Shown here piece after piece: positions 46,891 to 59,603 of a stretch of 64,000 nucleotides of DNA. The stretch lies in the NCBI GenBank assembly GCA_024811115.1, contig JAKOGH010000216.1:310001-374000 (forward strand), in the 5' to 3' direction. The position numbers and the translations under genes were made by a program. The stretch comes from Terana coerulea (Eukaryota; Basidiomycota; Agaricomycetes; Polyporales; Phanerochaetaceae). Every line of letters begins with the position of its first letter. Positions within the stretch are counted from its first letter, which is position 1. The notes below the pieces were generated by a model. It was not told where the DNA came from and made no database searches. It saw only the letters and a program-made list of their open reading frames with translations.

Positions 46891-47299
46891 AAAAACGGCG
46901 ATCAGCCAACTACTTCAAGTTACACTATCAGGCCTCCGGGGACTCATCCCAGGAACTTGGACAGTAAAACTCAGTCATGGCGTCCTGTGGAACGTTGGGC
47001 CTGGCACATAACCATACGCCAAGGTGTTTAACCATTTGGATGGGGCCGCTCAATGTTTTTATGTGACACGCTGGGACCGCTGTGTCGCATTCACATGTTC
47101 ATTGTTCGATATTAGATGACGACTCAGTGCTCGGTCTTCTATGAATGCTAATACTCTAGATGAACAATGTTGCTAATAACTGACAGGGCGCAGGAGAGAT
47201 ACACTAAACAGCGAGTAGAGCGTGAGCTGGATACATTATATTGGCACGAGACATATTCACTGCTTTCTTTCATGCAGAACGAAACAGAGGAAGACATCC
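46891..47299. other. Intergenic region, one unrecognised short frame
   Basis: A 74-codon open frame at 47167-47391 (plus) is hydrophilic and acidic but matches nothing I know, and it overlaps the last exon of the carrier gene on the other strand. Nothing else was seen. Confidence 0.35.
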
Positions 47300-48859
47300 T
47301 CAATCATTTGGTAGATTGTCGATCCATGCAGCGGTGGTATCAAACAAAGTCCATAGCAGACCGTGAGTCGTTACGCTACGCAATGCACTGACTCCGAGGC
47401 CGCGGTATAGCCGTGCAAAGCCCTGCAGGAGGGTCTTGGGGTTCTCAGGATCCGGCCCTGGGAGTCGTTGAGTATAAACAGAGAGAGTAACGATGGAGTG
47501 AAGACTTACCTCTCAGCAAGCGATGCATTGTTACTGCGATGCTGCGCGGCGGTGAGCCTGCCAGTGCGCGCTGCTGTACTTTTGTTTTTACCCTACAGTA
47601 CAGTAAGTACATGTCGAAGTGATGGTAAATTCGGAACATACACGTCAAGCGGATAAATAAGGGCCCATGATGACACGCCCGCCACCGAGCCGCACAAGAA
47701 AGGGACCAGTGAGGCGGGTATGGGCATCCAAGATGGTGTCGGACCTTGTTCTCCGGACGGCAGGCGACCCATGATGTGCCGTAGACCATCGTATTCAAAG
47801 AAATATAGCGATGTTCCTAAGGTGTCCCTCACTGTAGGTGTCACTACAAGCCTAACGCCTGAGGTTGGATTGTATCACTTACAGCAGTGAAGACGGAACC
47901 CAGTGTATAGTCCTCGAATGCCGCCAGTCCTAAATATTTCGCCAACTGCCTGCATGGTGCTCGGAGGTTTGCCAATCGGCTGCCCCTTACTTTCCGCGAT
48001 GGAATATTCCAGCTGTCGTCGAATCTGCAGCACGGTTAGCGATTTTCTATAGCTGACAATATGCGTCCCATCTTTACCTTGACGAGTTCAAAGGCTTCAA
48101 AGATGGTGAGCTTGCGACGTTACACAGCGAGTAACGAGCCACTCACGCGTACTCCCCACTGAGATCAGCGACCCAGACAGTGCGCCACTGGGCAGCACGA
48201 CACGATCAGGCGGTGGGTACGAGTTAACTTCATACTGCACGCACCCAAGACCACCTCCAGCAGCGTTATCGAATATAGTATCGCGCTCGAATAAGTTACG
48301 TTGCCGACAGAACTCCTTCGTGCGAGTATATATCGTGAACGACGCGGCACCTGTGCGGGTTGTTTTAGAACACGCCGGAAGACCAGGAAAATGTAGCATG
48401 ACGCACGGACAAACGATATGGTCATGAGTGGGATCCATAAGCCTCGGTAAAACCCCATAATCCCCTCCTCCCGGTACACCTGCACAGCTAGTCGTGGAAT
48501 GGTGACTTTCTTCCGGGTCGCCTGCAGCCTCGACTTGATAGAATCAAGCTAATGCCATCTGCAATATAAGAACATTGCTTCGTCTGACAGTAGCGGCCTG
48601 ACTGACTGGGTAGCCTGCGAACGTCGAGACATAGCTGGCCGAGATGGCGCATACAACTGATTTGTTCCCTGCAAAACCATGCGTTCATCGTCCTGTGGGG
48701 CGTGCGAAGGCACGAAAGCAGTGAAACAGACGTACTTCGGAGATACTCATTGCGTGCGGCCGAGTCATAAAGAATATTGAATGGCCTGTTGGGATGAGTG
48801 TCGCGCTGAGCCTACGACCATGGCAGTACTAGTGGTGCATACCTCGTCTCAGAACTCAT
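47300..48859 (-). CDS. Mitochondrial carrier family (SLC25-type) protein
   Basis: Inner-membrane transporter with three carrier repeats. All three signature motifs are visible: YPLDSIKSRLQ (split by an intron after YP, near 48545-48600), PFELVKV (about 48075-48090) and YPLDVVKTKVQQ (about 47590-47680). The N-terminus is MSSETRPFNILYDSAARNE, using ATG 48859 and two small introns. Other carrier features are GIMGFYRGLWIPL, GIRGLYTGF, FLCGSVAGVSSWALI and LYRGLGVSALRSVTTHG. The last exon ends WIDNLPND at 47300. The transported substrate cannot be told from the sequence. Introns are frequent. Confidence 0.87.
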
Positions 48860-49112
48860 AGGAAAACGTTACTGGGCCCGAGCAGACCAGAGGCGTGCGC
48901 CTGCACGAGCAGCGATACTCAAGAGAACGACGTGGTGGCGACGTGGTGTTACTTCTGGAAAGCAGGGGGTTTGGTCGGAAGAGTTGACGTGCACGAGCAG
49001 AGACAAGCGAGGCTCCTGCGAGATGTCACTCGGACGCTAATTGAGCGCTAAACTTTAATTCTCGGTTAATCCCGTCCGTTCAGCGCTGCGATGTTGTCAT
49101 CTTGCTCGCTTC

Positions 49113-52100
49113 TCACTTTCGCCCTCGCACGGGATGAGGACGCGTGATGTTCACTTGGAGCACAGAAATTACCAGACATATAACTACAGAGATCCCCGTC
49201 GTCCGTATGTACTTCTGAAAATCAAAACCGCCCATCCTCTTCTTCGCCGGCTTCTTCTTCACGGGCGCAGGCCGGCCGCCGAAAGGGCCTGGGAGCACCT
49301 GCGTGCTCGGCAGTAGCACCTCTTGAGAAAGTGGTGCAGTTGCAGCGGGCATCTGCGTCGGTTGGCTGCCCATCTGAGGGACATTTGCGAAATGACGGAC
49401 ATCTTGAGATTGTGACTGCAAGGATGGCCGTGGTCGTGTCGGCTGGCTGGCAGCTATCATCGGAGGGGCCATAGGGGCCGTAGCGATCACTGGAGGCATC
49501 CGTTGCGGTTGCGACTTCACCTCCACAGGCGGCTGCTTTTCCGCCTTCCTAGCTCCCCGAGGTGTGACCGCAGGCGGCTCCGCGTTATCGTAAGGGTCAC
49601 GGTATTCGTATGCTGCAGGATCCGAGCCAACGTCCCATTCATTCAGCAGTAAGCGGACTCCGAGGGGACAGTCCATCTGCTGTTCTTCACCACTCTGCTC
49701 CTTCTCGTAATGATTGCGCGGGATTGGCCGAAGAAAGCCAAACTTTACGTTAGGGGGCTCCGGAATGCCGATGGTAAGGGCTTCTGTCGCGCGCGACATG
49801 GTTTCGAGAGCATCGTCGAGCCCAGGGTCTGGCTCCTCCATCTTGATCGGGTGGGGAGCGAAGACATCCGTTGACAAGGCGAGGTCCAACGTCAGCTGCT
49901 CTCGGGCCTCTCTTTCGGCACGCAGAGAAGGTCCCGGCCGGTAGTCATCCAACAAGAGGTCGCATTGTGCCAGATTTTCATGAGTCTCCTGGGCGGACTT
50001 GGACAGGTCTGGAACGAGATGGCGAAGGGAAGGTGCCCAGTCGTGGTGCCAGGCAGCCTGTTTAGCCACTTCGTCCACTTGTAAACGATTTTGTATGAGC
50101 GCACGGTACCCTCTCTGGGAGTTGATCTCATTGCCGGTAAAGAAGTCCGACCGCGAAGGATCATTTGGCTCGCTTCCGGACCTGAATGCTATGTCATATC
50201 TACCAAAGGGCACTGAGTGATTGTGTGCATAAACAGCGGTTGGATCATTACGTGGTAAGGGTATGCTCAACAGGTGCATCTAGGTCCGCCCAGAATGAGG
50301 GCATTGCTTCCAGGGTGTTGTAGAACGTGTCTGGATCCTCCGACGCGGACATGGGTTTTCAAGGCCAAAGATTCCTAAGACGCGACATGTGTAAACAGAA
50401 GTTACTCTGTGCCGCAACAGACTCACGGCGGTACGCAGAGTCAAAGTCTATCTCGGTGAATGACCGTCCGCTTAGATGGTCGAGGTCCTTGATGGCTTAT
50501 ATCCATGCCTTTCTGTAAGTCATGGATCTCTACAGACCAGTCATGAGTGCGTCCGAAATCCGGCTGCGGCTCGTCTTCTACGTCCAGATGAACGTCAAGC
50601 CGATGAATGCTGCCCAAATCGGACATTTGCAGTAGGAGAGCCCTGTTATCACTGGTGTCTGAGGGATGACGGAAGACTAGTTGCCCGATACTCCGAGCAT
50701 CGAGCTCCCGGATATGTGGCAGAGCATATGGCTGGCGATTGAGGTGTACGAATCCGTCCTGTCCCTCAGATACGTCGTAGACAGTAACCAGCGCATTCTT
50801 CGCAGACGTCAGGAATGTCAGCGGATCTGTACCATGATTCGTCAGGTCATTCCCCGGCGGTAGAAAAAGATACGCATACTATGCCCGAAGGATATTGTCT
50901 GCAGCTGCAGAGTGCGGTCCAGCTCTCTTTGATGCTTCACCGCAACGACAGGCTTCAAAGGGAATCGCTGATCTATCCATATAATTCGTTCGGTTGAGGC
51001 GAGACGGATCATATTATCGACGTTGGGGCTTTCGACGGATGTGAAGACCGTCTTAGATGATGGGACGGCTGCAAGCAAGAGACTGCTATTAGCAACCTAT
51101 AGAATGCGTCGTTAGAAGCGAGATGTGCAGCGACGTCGAAACTTACTCGGAAATCTACCATGTCTAGCCGGCTGCTGGATAGAAGTAGAGGAGTGTTTGC
51201 CTCAGGTAACGTAGCTAACCGCCAGAAATGGTCCGGGGTTAACTGTATTGTTTGGCGATACGCCGGTTGCCTTCGATAAACCTATCAGCATATGTTCAGT
51301 AAACTAAAATGGGTGACACGTACATGATTCGTGCTTCGTCGTGAAGGTTGCACTTGAATATACATCCAGCATTATTGACACCCAGTATTGTCGAAGCGTA
51401 CACGGATTGAAAGGCTGTATCCACCAATGGCCTATTATCGAAGTCACTCCTCGTGAAGGTCGCGGCTTCGTGAAGCGAAACTTGGTCCTTTTTGACTTCG
51501 ACGCTGAATACCTTCGTAGATCCAGCCGTACGAACTGCTATCCATGTCGCCTCCTTTCCCTCATGACCACCCGAAGAGGTTGCAATTTGGTGGATAGGGG
51601 TTTCGAATGATTGTATCGGACTTGCAAAGGGCTTGTACGTTGTGCCCTCCTTCTGGGCATAAACAATAGGAGATATGTCTAATGAAAGCTTCAGCCCTCC
51701 CCAATTGCTTGTGAATCATCAGACTGACCTACTTAAGTCACTGCCGGTCTGGCCCATAGGGAAAGCCAGAAATGCCGATTTCTTGCGTGTCCTGTCGGCA
51801 GAGAATGTAACAGGAGCCAGTAAATTGCCCAGGTAAGGGTCGAAGATGTCCAGCTCGGAAATGAAACGTGCGCTCTCTGTGAGCTCTTCTCGGATAAGCT
51901 CAGAGACAACATCCACGTCGGGATAATGTGTACGGAGGAAATTCGCCTGCGGTGATTTTAGCTATAGGGGTCCTTCAAGTGGTATGGACACATACGCCCT
52001 GCTCCGCCTGGGTAGTCACGCTGACTGTTGGGTCAGGGACTTGGAGCTGTCGCGACGCAGGAAATATTTTGACAGGATCTCCAAGCGGGGATAGCTTAGG

Positions 52101-52356
52101 ACCTACATATGAGGATGAGAATGTATAATCCATGAGTTCACTGCTACCTACCACTTTCACTCTTGGCTAGGAACGTCCACTCAAGCCTCTTGCCCTGTCG
52201 ATATAGATTCGCCGCCGTAATTGAGCCATGGTCCACAACAGGATAACCTTCCACTAGCCCTCCTTTCACTGTTTCGTTATGCCGGCGGGGCCTACCTCCT
52301 TTCTTCACGGTCGGCGCCGACGCTTTATGTTCAGAACTTCCAGGCCACAAATCCAT
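49113..52356 (-). CDS. Rrn6/TAF1C-like RNA polymerase I initiation factor (probable)
   Basis: Large multi-exon protein. ATG 52356 opens MDLWPGSSEHKASAPTVKK, followed by VVDHGSITAANLYRQGKRLE and NFLRTHYPDVDVVSELIREE. The central part, for example LASTERIIWIDQRFPLKPVV followed by KHQRELDRTLQLQTI (about 50.9-51.0 kb), fits the beta-propeller of Rrn6-like factors. The long last exon (50279-49113) is proline- and glutamine-rich and carries the basic segment PVKKKPAKKRMGGF near the C-terminus, as fungal Rrn6 proteins do. An upstream in-frame ATG (52398) is possible. It is divergent from uL3m. Exons between 50.3 and 52.1 kb are numerous and were not all resolved. The assignment rests on partial resemblance. 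Confidence 0.5.
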
Positions 52357-52495
52357 GCCATGAGTTGGCTTCGGACGATGGATGGTGCATGCAAGCAAGA
52401 GGTTTTAGTCAAGATATCCTTGACGGCGCTTCTCGCTCGAGCACCTTTGGACGGAAGTGGGCCGAGCGCCCACTCTTGTGCTCTCTTCTGCCACC
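52357..52495. promoter_or_regulatory. 139-base bidirectional promoter, Rrn6-like gene and uL3m
   Basis: Only 139 bases separate the two divergent start codons. Both products would serve ribosome production (rRNA transcription and the mitochondrial ribosome), so shared regulation is plausible but inferred. Confidence 0.45.
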
Positions 52496-53667
52496 ATGCT
52501 CAGGCTGTGGACTCTGAAGCCGCGAGAAATCGCGGGCAGCGTTCGTTATATCCATGCCTCTGTAGCAAGCAATGCTACAGCAACCTCGATCTCGGGAGCT
52601 ACGGGGGCTGAGGCGACTGCTGCAAAATGGACGGCGACCTCAATACGAACCGGGCTCATTGCGCGCAAACGTGGAATGACCGCAATGTGGGACAACAACG
52701 GCGCCCGGTTTCCGGTGACGGTTCTCCAGGTGCGTAATCATTATTTGGGTTAATTTATTGTGCCAACCGTTTGCGTGTAGCTGGAGAATTGCCAGGTCAC
52801 AGCCAACGTGAAGACAGTGCGGACGGATAACTCTGAATACCATGCCGTCCAGGTCGCCGCGACGGATAGACCAGAAAAGACGACGACAGCGCAAATGAAG
52901 GGTCATTTTAGAAAAGCTGGCGTTCCGCCCAAGCGAGTCGTGAAGGAATTCCCTGTTACGCCGGACGCGCATGTACCTGTTGGTGCGTACGAACGAAAGT
53001 CTGTCTCGTCATTTGTTCGAGGCTCATGGGAGGCGTATAAGGAACTACACTTTCGGCAATACACTTTGTACCTGGCCAATACGTTGACGTCGTCGCAAAC
53101 TCGTACGGATCTGTTCTCTGTCGAAAGCTATGCCTAAAACTTGTTCTGTAGGATTGGTAAGGGCTTCCAGGGAACAATGAAGAAATGGAACTTCAAAGGT
53201 CTCCGTGCGAGCCATGGTGTCTCAGCATCACATCGTGCAGCTGGTGCCATTGGTGCCCACCAGGTACGCCGCTATTAAACACTCTTCCCCGAACAAGTTT
53301 ATAAGTCCAGATTTAGGACCCCGGTCGTGTATGGCCCGGCAAGAAGATGGCCGGACGGCTGGGTGGTGTCCGGAAGACAGTGCAAAACCTCCCTGTCATC
53401 CGAGTAGACAGCTCCCTGGACCTCATCTTCGTCAAAGGCTGTGTCCCTGGCGTTGACGACGCGCATGTGATGGTGCGAGACGCGAAGAAGAAGCAGGTTC
53501 AGATTGCCCAGCACAAATTCGCTCAAGCCGACTTTGAGAAAGTCTTGCCGAAGCTTGTTGATGACCTACCATTCCCCGCCGGCACGAAGGAGATGGCCGC
53601 AACACTTCCTCCCATTCTCGAGTCCCCATCCCAGCGTGTTACCAGCCCGTTCACACCTCGGGAATAG
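52496..53667 (+). CDS. Mitochondrial large-subunit ribosomal protein uL3m
   Basis: Five exons (52496-52729, 52781-52982, 53042-53102, 53152-53263, 53317-53667) give 319 residues. A short basic presequence ([17 protein letters not shown]) precedes the L3 fold: [86 protein letters not shown] and [11 protein letters not shown]. The start has a strong context (CCACCATG). The ATG is the first in frame after a GTG-started open frame. Predicted location is the mitochondrial ribosome. All junctions are GT-AG and in phase. Confidence 0.93.
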
Positions 53668-54236
53668 ACATGCTGTTCTGTGACTACTTATATCTCTGTA
53701 ATGCAATTATTTGACAGCGCCGCTGCATTTAGGTCTGCCATCAGTCTTTCGCATCTGGCATTGACACGACGGATCCGTAGTGCGCGGATGCCGATAGGCA
53801 TCATGAAGTCACTCTGTCTGCGAGTATAGTAGGCAGATGGACGCATGATAGACAGGTCGTCGAGTTCTGCACTGCCAACTCTGTCCAACATGTGGGCGCT
53901 TCGACATCGCAGTGGGAAGTTTTGTGGAAAGCTCACTGCCCGTAGGCGGGCGGTGTAGCAACAATCAAGTCATGTAAGTCAATCCTCTCAGTGGGTGTTC
54001 ATCATTCTGATTCAGCGCAGGCCATTGGGAATTAGCTTCCCTTGCTGCTTTGCAGCGATACGCACCGACTACCGTGTGGCCATCGACGCTATATAAACTC
54101 ATGGTCTAGAATTGTCAAAGCTAGGCATCTTGTCTTGCTTTTCTCTGAGCCCGGTGCTCCTATCGCTTACCTGGACTCTTCCTCTGTTGTACTTCCTACT
54201 TTCTTTGTTCATAATCCTTTCCTTTTTGCTGGCAAG
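53668..54236. other. Intergenic region before the secreted Ser/Thr/Ala-rich protein
   Basis: Contains the 3' region of uL3m and the promoter and leader of the next gene; CTATATAAACTC (about 54089-54100) is a likely TATA box. No gene seen. Confidence 0.45.
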
Positions 54237-55729
54237 ATGCGTTTTACTACCCTCGTTCTTCCTTCTCTCGTCCTGGCGACAGCCTCTCATGGCCGGCCTG
54301 TAGCACAGTACGTGAACGCATAACTCTTACTCTAACATCGGCTCACTGACATTTCCTAGGTTTGGTATCAGGGATACTGCAGTACCCGACTCTGCGAGCC
54401 CCGCTGCAAGCCCAGCCGTTAATGCCTCTGACGCAAGTCCCGCTTCCGCGATGGTGTCCACCTATAGCTTTATCACCACAATTCCATACTCGGCCGTCGA
54501 CACAGCCCTTCTCGCCTCCGCCACCCCTATCTTCGCGAATGCAACGGTGTCTGCGTCAGATGCCTCTGCAACCCCTACGCCGGCCTCGAACGACACTTCC
54601 TCTGCCGATGCTACCGCAGCCCCTACTGATGACTCAGCCACTGCGACGGTGTCAGCGACAGACGATTCCAGCCCAGTCGCCACGTTCACCGACTTCGCCG
54701 CCACCGCCACTATCACTGCCAGCGCCTCAGCGCTCCCATACTCCGCCTTCGCCATTCCTACCAACATTCCCTCCGCTTGCCTCGCTTTGGGTTCAAACTC
54801 AACATCGTTCACCGGCACTCTGACCGCCAGCTTGCCGCTGATCACGTCCACCAGCACTCCCGATAGCAGCAATGATACTTCGTCGCTGACTAGCAATTCC
54901 ACAGACTCGTCGGTGTCCACTGATTCGTCCGCCGTCTCGGCCACCGATAGCCTCTCGGCGAGTGCTACCGACAGTGCTGCCATTGCATCGGCTACTGTCA
55001 GTCTACCCGGAACAGACCTAGGGAACTCCACGGACAGCAGCTCTTCCAATGCGACTGCCACCGACAGTTCTTCAGCCGCATCGCCGACTGTGTCGTTGAG
55101 TTTACCCATCGGTGCCAGCCAAACGGTCAGCAAGCGGATTGCTCAGGCGGATCTTCCTGACGTTGCTCAGAGCTGGCAGGATCTCTGCGTACGTGCCGCC
55201 TTTCGTCCCGTGAAGTTTTAGCGAAGATACTAACTGCCACATTTTTCTATAGCTTGTCAGCGGTGGCGACATCTTCACCACTGAGCCCTGCGTACAGCTC
55301 GCAGGCGTCGACGGCGTTAACGCCCTCCTCGCAGACGCCGACCCCTGCGCCCAGCAGGACAACGCCGACGCGATGATCGACTTCGCTAAGTCGGCCAACG
55401 TCACGAACACGGACGCCCTGATCGCCAATGCCGTGGCCTACCGCGCGCACCCGCGCAACGCCCTCAACGTGAACGGTGTCATTCCGGCTACGCCCTACTG
55501 CCAGAAGGCGCCAAGGAACGTGGAGTTGCAAGGCATCGTCAACGCTCAGCTGGACGGTGTGGACCCTTCCATCTTTGGTGGTCCTACCTTCGGCCTTGTT
55601 GCCTTCGGTGATCGTGAGTACTCTTCGCTCCAATATGCTAAGGAGCAGTGAGCTAATTGCAAATCCTCTTCAGCCTCTACTTGCCCGTATGGTACTAGCC
55701 CAGATGTGAACTCTTGCGGCTGCACATGA
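54237..55729 (+). CDS. Secreted Ser/Thr/Ala-rich protein with conserved Cys-containing C-terminal domain
   Basis: Four exons (54237-54307, 54360-55188, 55253-55613, 55674-55729) give 438 residues. A signal peptide (MRFTTLVLPSLVLATASHG) is followed by about 270 residues dominated by Ser, Thr, Ala and Asp with several N-glycosylation sites, surely heavily O-glycosylated if secreted. The C-terminal domain starts SWQDLCLVSGGDIFTTEPCV and includes LLADADPCAQQDNADAMIDF, HPRNALNVNGVIPATPYCQ and a final CPYGTSPDVNSCGCT. I recognise this C-terminal domain as widespread in Agaricomycete secreted proteins, some labelled 'macrofage activating glycoprotein'; its function is not established. No GPI signal is visible at the end. 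Confidence 0.8.
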
Positions 55730-56005
55730 GGTCTCTGTGCAGTGGAAGTACGACTCTAAAAGCATACCTATTGGACTAATTATTGTAGAGGACGTTGCAC
55801 ATGAACGGACGTTATATCGCTAGCTAGCTTCATTGTGCATTTGGATTGTGGCAATGCAAAGAGCAGGTTTTGAACTGGGACTTCCGTCAACATGGTTCTG
55901 CCAAATGTGTTTTGTGGGAGTTGGAAGAGGATGGAGGTACAGGAAAGACTACATTTTAAGAAGCCCACTGTGAGATGACTCGCCCGTCATGACCATACTA
56001 GTAGC

Positions 56006-56984
56006 TTAAGACTGCATCTCTTTTGCCTCCGCTTCTAACCCTTCAAGAGCTAGTGTTGGGCCAGTTCCGCCAAACATCCCTAGGAACAAACTCAGCATTA
56101 GCACGTGCAGAAACATGACTGTATGTGACATACAGAAGTTAGTAACAGATTTGACGCTGATAACAGGATCGCCAGGCTTGCACTGGATGAAGCGAAGAGA
56201 TTAGAAATGTGCATCAGTCCTGATATGGAGCAGGACTTACGGTGGTGTTGGGGGGTTGCCACCGTTCGTGTTGAAGCGGTAAGTCTGGTCAGACAGGAGA
56301 CCATCCTTCTTGCCGTTGAGGATGGCTGGAGCCAGGCTCAGCCAGTCCGCGTTGAAACCGGGCTCCACGGGGAGGGTACTTCGCCAGTGCGGAACATAAC
56401 GGCGTGGGCATCCTTGGCATCGGGGTCATTCTTGAGGGCGCCCTCGGAGAAGTCCCACATGGCGAGGATGAGACCGTCGGAGGTGTTGCGGGGGTCGACG
56501 ACGAACCAGTGCTTGCCGAGGACGTAGGGCTCGTCCATCGCGGTGTACGTGTTGATGAGGTCGAACGCACCGATGGAGGGGTCGGCGTCGATCCACATTT
56601 GGTAGATGAACGCGAGGAAGGGCTCCTGCGCGTTCTCGGGGATGCAGGAGATGTCGAAGAGCTCAGTGACGGCACCGAAGCCCCTGAAAGACAGCCAACG
56701 GTTAGTCAAAGGGGCTTTGTGGAGCTAAAATATGAGTCTTACTGCCAGGTGCCGTTCTGGGCGCAGGTGTAGTTCTGCACACCGACAGAGAGAGCGATCC
56801 ACGAGGGGTGAGTGGTGATGTTGGGCAGGAGCGGCGGGCCGCCGTGGTCGTTCACATCGGCAGGGAGGTCGAGGGTGAACTTCGACATGTCGCACAGGGG
56901 TGCCCTGGCATCTGCGACAGGAGCCAAGCAGAGCCCAAGGGCGAGAGCGGAGACGGCGGTGAAGAGCTTGCCGAAGGTGACCAT
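56006..56984 (-). CDS. Secreted DUF3455 protein, apparent frameshifts
   Basis: ATG 56984 gives a signal peptide (MVTFGKLFTAVSALALGLCL) and then the DUF3455 fold: LPPLLPN-type region NITTHPSWIALSVGVQNYTC, GFGAVTELFDISC, HWFVVDPRNTSDGLILAMWD and DAHAVMFRTGE. Next the family continues as PGFNADWLSLAPAILNGK, DQTYRFNTNGGNPP, then CKPGDPVISVKSVTNFW and a short tail ending at 56006. To join these parts, one C must be added in CCC near 56375 and one C in the CCCCCC run near 56250. Both repairs give family-like sequence (GGNPPNTTC). Two GT-AG introns follow the second lesion. Homopolymer error is the likely reason. Function of DUF3455 is unknown. Confidence 0.78.
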
Positions 56985-57996
56985 TTTGGATACTGCGAGT
57001 GAACCCAGGAATGAGCTGTTGAGCAGTGAAGAATGCAGGTCATTTCTCCCTGCTTTTATAGATTTTCAAGTACATCGCGCTTTTCGGCGGAAAGCTCGAA
57101 ACACACAGCCAAAGCAGGGCCGCGCCATTCTACTGCACGGAAGAAGCTGCAGAGCGGTCAGCGTTCTGATACTGAGACAGGCGGTGCGGCACTTACGCGG
57201 AAAGGGACGCATCGGTTATTCAGCTACTCCATTGAGCGGCATTTACGCTTAGAGGATGCCCCGTGGCAAGTAATTGCTTTGTACGCGTCGGACCGAGATG
57301 TGTAGTTGGACGCGGTTAGCTATCGACGCTGCTCACAATGGGTCTGAAAGCAGTACTTTGACGGTGCTGGTTCGCGAAGACAGTAATATGGCCATGCCCA
57401 GCCTTCTCGCAAGCATTTAGACTTGAAGAAGCCCAGGAGCTCGATGAACGTACCTTCGTCCATGTCCTCGGCGAAGGGAATGGATAGGTCATGCCGCTGC
57501 GCGCTCGGGGAGCAGCCGCAAGCTACATCGCCGCCTTTGAACCGTTTCCATCAACTTCCGCACTTCCCTACACTTAAAGCCTCCCTTACCCTAGGTCAGT
57601 TCCACATTGACCCTTGCGCTTCGAAATCTATTATAACGACTTACCCCTGATGTTTTGGGAGTTGTAACGGCATTTAGCCTCAGAAGTGGGATTAACCGGT
57701 ACCATAACGCCGTTTGCGTGAAGGGAGTTCTCCCGGAGGAAATCTTCTTGTGAGCCGGTAAAGAGGAGTTATAGGAGCCAGAGGCCGAACGTTCAAGTTG
57801 GTAGTCAGAGGATCGGCAACTTACGGCGAGGCATCTGAGGCGCTCTAATTGGCTCACAAGCGGGCAGCCCCAGAAAAGGCAAAGGCTTTTGAATCTAACA
57901 AGGACAAACAATCGTCGGGCGCTTCCTCGTTTACGGCGCATTTCGTGCGGTCAAGTCTTCCGGTCTGTCCTCGAGTCTCCGACCACGTTACGAGTC
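56985..57996. other. 1-kb divergent intergenic region
   Basis: Promoters of the DUF3455 gene and of the SRP receptor beta gene. Several open frames (for example 57591-57941, minus) have no recognised content. No repeat was seen. Confidence 0.4.
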
Positions 57997-59004
57997 ATGA
58001 CCGACTCACCGATTACCCAAGATCCTCACGCAGGGCGACAGCAAGCCCCCGAAGTGATTTCGCCGGCGTCCGTCATGTCTCCTCAGACACTCCTCCTTGC
58101 GTCGCTTTCGTTCGCGGCGGTACTTCTTGCCAGTTCGTGCGCCTTACCTCCGATTGGTTCTATCTCCCTGACATCATTCCAGTCTTTGTATTTGCCCGAA
58201 GGAAGTCTCATGCCAGAGGGAACTCATTGCTGCTTGTGGGACCTTCCGATGCGGGAAAGACAGCTATACTCTCTACTGTGCGTCATTCACACAACCTCAC
58301 AAATGACGGCACTCATATCCCGTACAGTTGCTATACAAGCAGACACTGGCAACACATACGTCTATGCAGACCAATATGGCCCAGGTGTCGCTACCACCTA
58401 CGAACAAGGCTCTCAGAATCATTGATGTACCTGGACACCCCCGTATACGAGATCAGTTCCAGGAATATATGTCAGACGCGAAAGCCGTAGCCTTCATCGT
58501 GGATGCAAGTACAATCTCGAGAAATGGAGCTGCAGTCGCTGAGTAAGTTCGCCATACCGCTTCTACTCGGTTTTTTATAACCGTTCCTGTAGGCACCTCC
58601 ACCAAATTCTGCATGTTCTCACTACACTTCCACCATCACAAACACCACCGCAGTTCGTCGTTGTGGCGCACAAAAGCGACCTGCTGAAAGCATCTGCGAA
58701 CGCAACGTCAGAGCAGCTCGCGATAAATCGTGTCCGCACAATCCTCGAGCGCGAGCTGGACAAGCGCAAAGCGTCGCATGCTGGCGGAGTGGGCGTAGAG
58801 AGCTTGGGTGCAGAAGGCGAGGAGGGGGCTGAGTTAGGGGGATTGGAGTGCTCAGGGAGTGGAGAGTTTAGGTTTGCGGAGTGGGAGGGTGGAGAGGTCT
58901 CATTCATCGGCACATCAGTCACTGTGGGCAAAGCTGCAGTCTTCGATGACGAGAAGGGCGACGGCTTGTCAACACTACGCGAGTGGTTGGCTGACCTACC
59001 TTGA
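57997..59004 (+). CDS. SRP102: Signal recognition particle receptor beta subunit
   Basis: ER membrane GTPase that anchors the SRP receptor. Four exons (57997-58132, 58183-58277, 58328-58542, 58593-59004) give 285 residues. A single N-terminal membrane segment (TLLLASLSFAAVLLAIFVFA) precedes the GTPase domain: LLLVGPSDAGKTAIL (P-loop), LRIIDVPGHPRIRDQF (G3) and VVAHKSDLLKA (G4, where HKSD replaces NKxD as usual in this family). An acidic Gly/Glu-rich insert lies near residues 225-250, and the protein ends STLREWLADLP. ATG 57997 is the first in frame; another ATG follows at the membrane segment. Confidence 0.92.
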
Positions 59005-59603
59005 ACCTCGCAAGACTGTGCACCTAGCATTCCTCCCCATTGTACTATTAGTACTTGATATATTTATACTGGCACACTCCTACCAGCGCAGGCGCAGTGA
59101 TGTGTAGCTCACAAAATTGCAACCACTGTCAGAGCAAATTTACCATTTCATGGGATCGGACGTAGCACAAGTTCAAGGATACTTCAAGGCCACACAGGTA
59201 AGGGATATGAACTCCATGATAATTGTTCGTGAAGGACGTATGTGAATACAAGTGGATGTTCGGAGGTTCTGACACTCGCCTCACCATAAGCCAACCCGAA
59301 GACTGGCGAGTGGGAGAGTTCTTATGCCTCCGAGTTCCTCTATGCATCCACAATCGCCTCGCCCGACGTCGCGCATTCTTGAAGGGCGGGCACTGTCTTA
59401 AAGGATGCACAAGGTGCAGAAGAGGACTCGCGACGAGATTTTATAGCGCGCCCGCTTTGTTTGGCTCTGTTGACAGGCTATGTGACAGCGCCCGTAACGT
59501 GGCCGTAACGGGCGTCACATCACGCCACGAAACGAGACCGGCGCGGCGTCATAAACTGTCTCTCCCTCAAGACCCTCAACGCTTTCAACGACAATCCCCC
59601 GTC
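59005..59603. other. Intergenic region before SAR1
   Basis: Holds the 3' region of the SRP receptor gene and the SAR1 promoter. No gene recognised. Confidence 0.4.

Noticed and set aside
54462..55133. 223-codon antisense frame rich in Val/Ala/Glu
   Set aside because: It is the complement of the Ser/Thr/Ala low-complexity region of the secreted protein.
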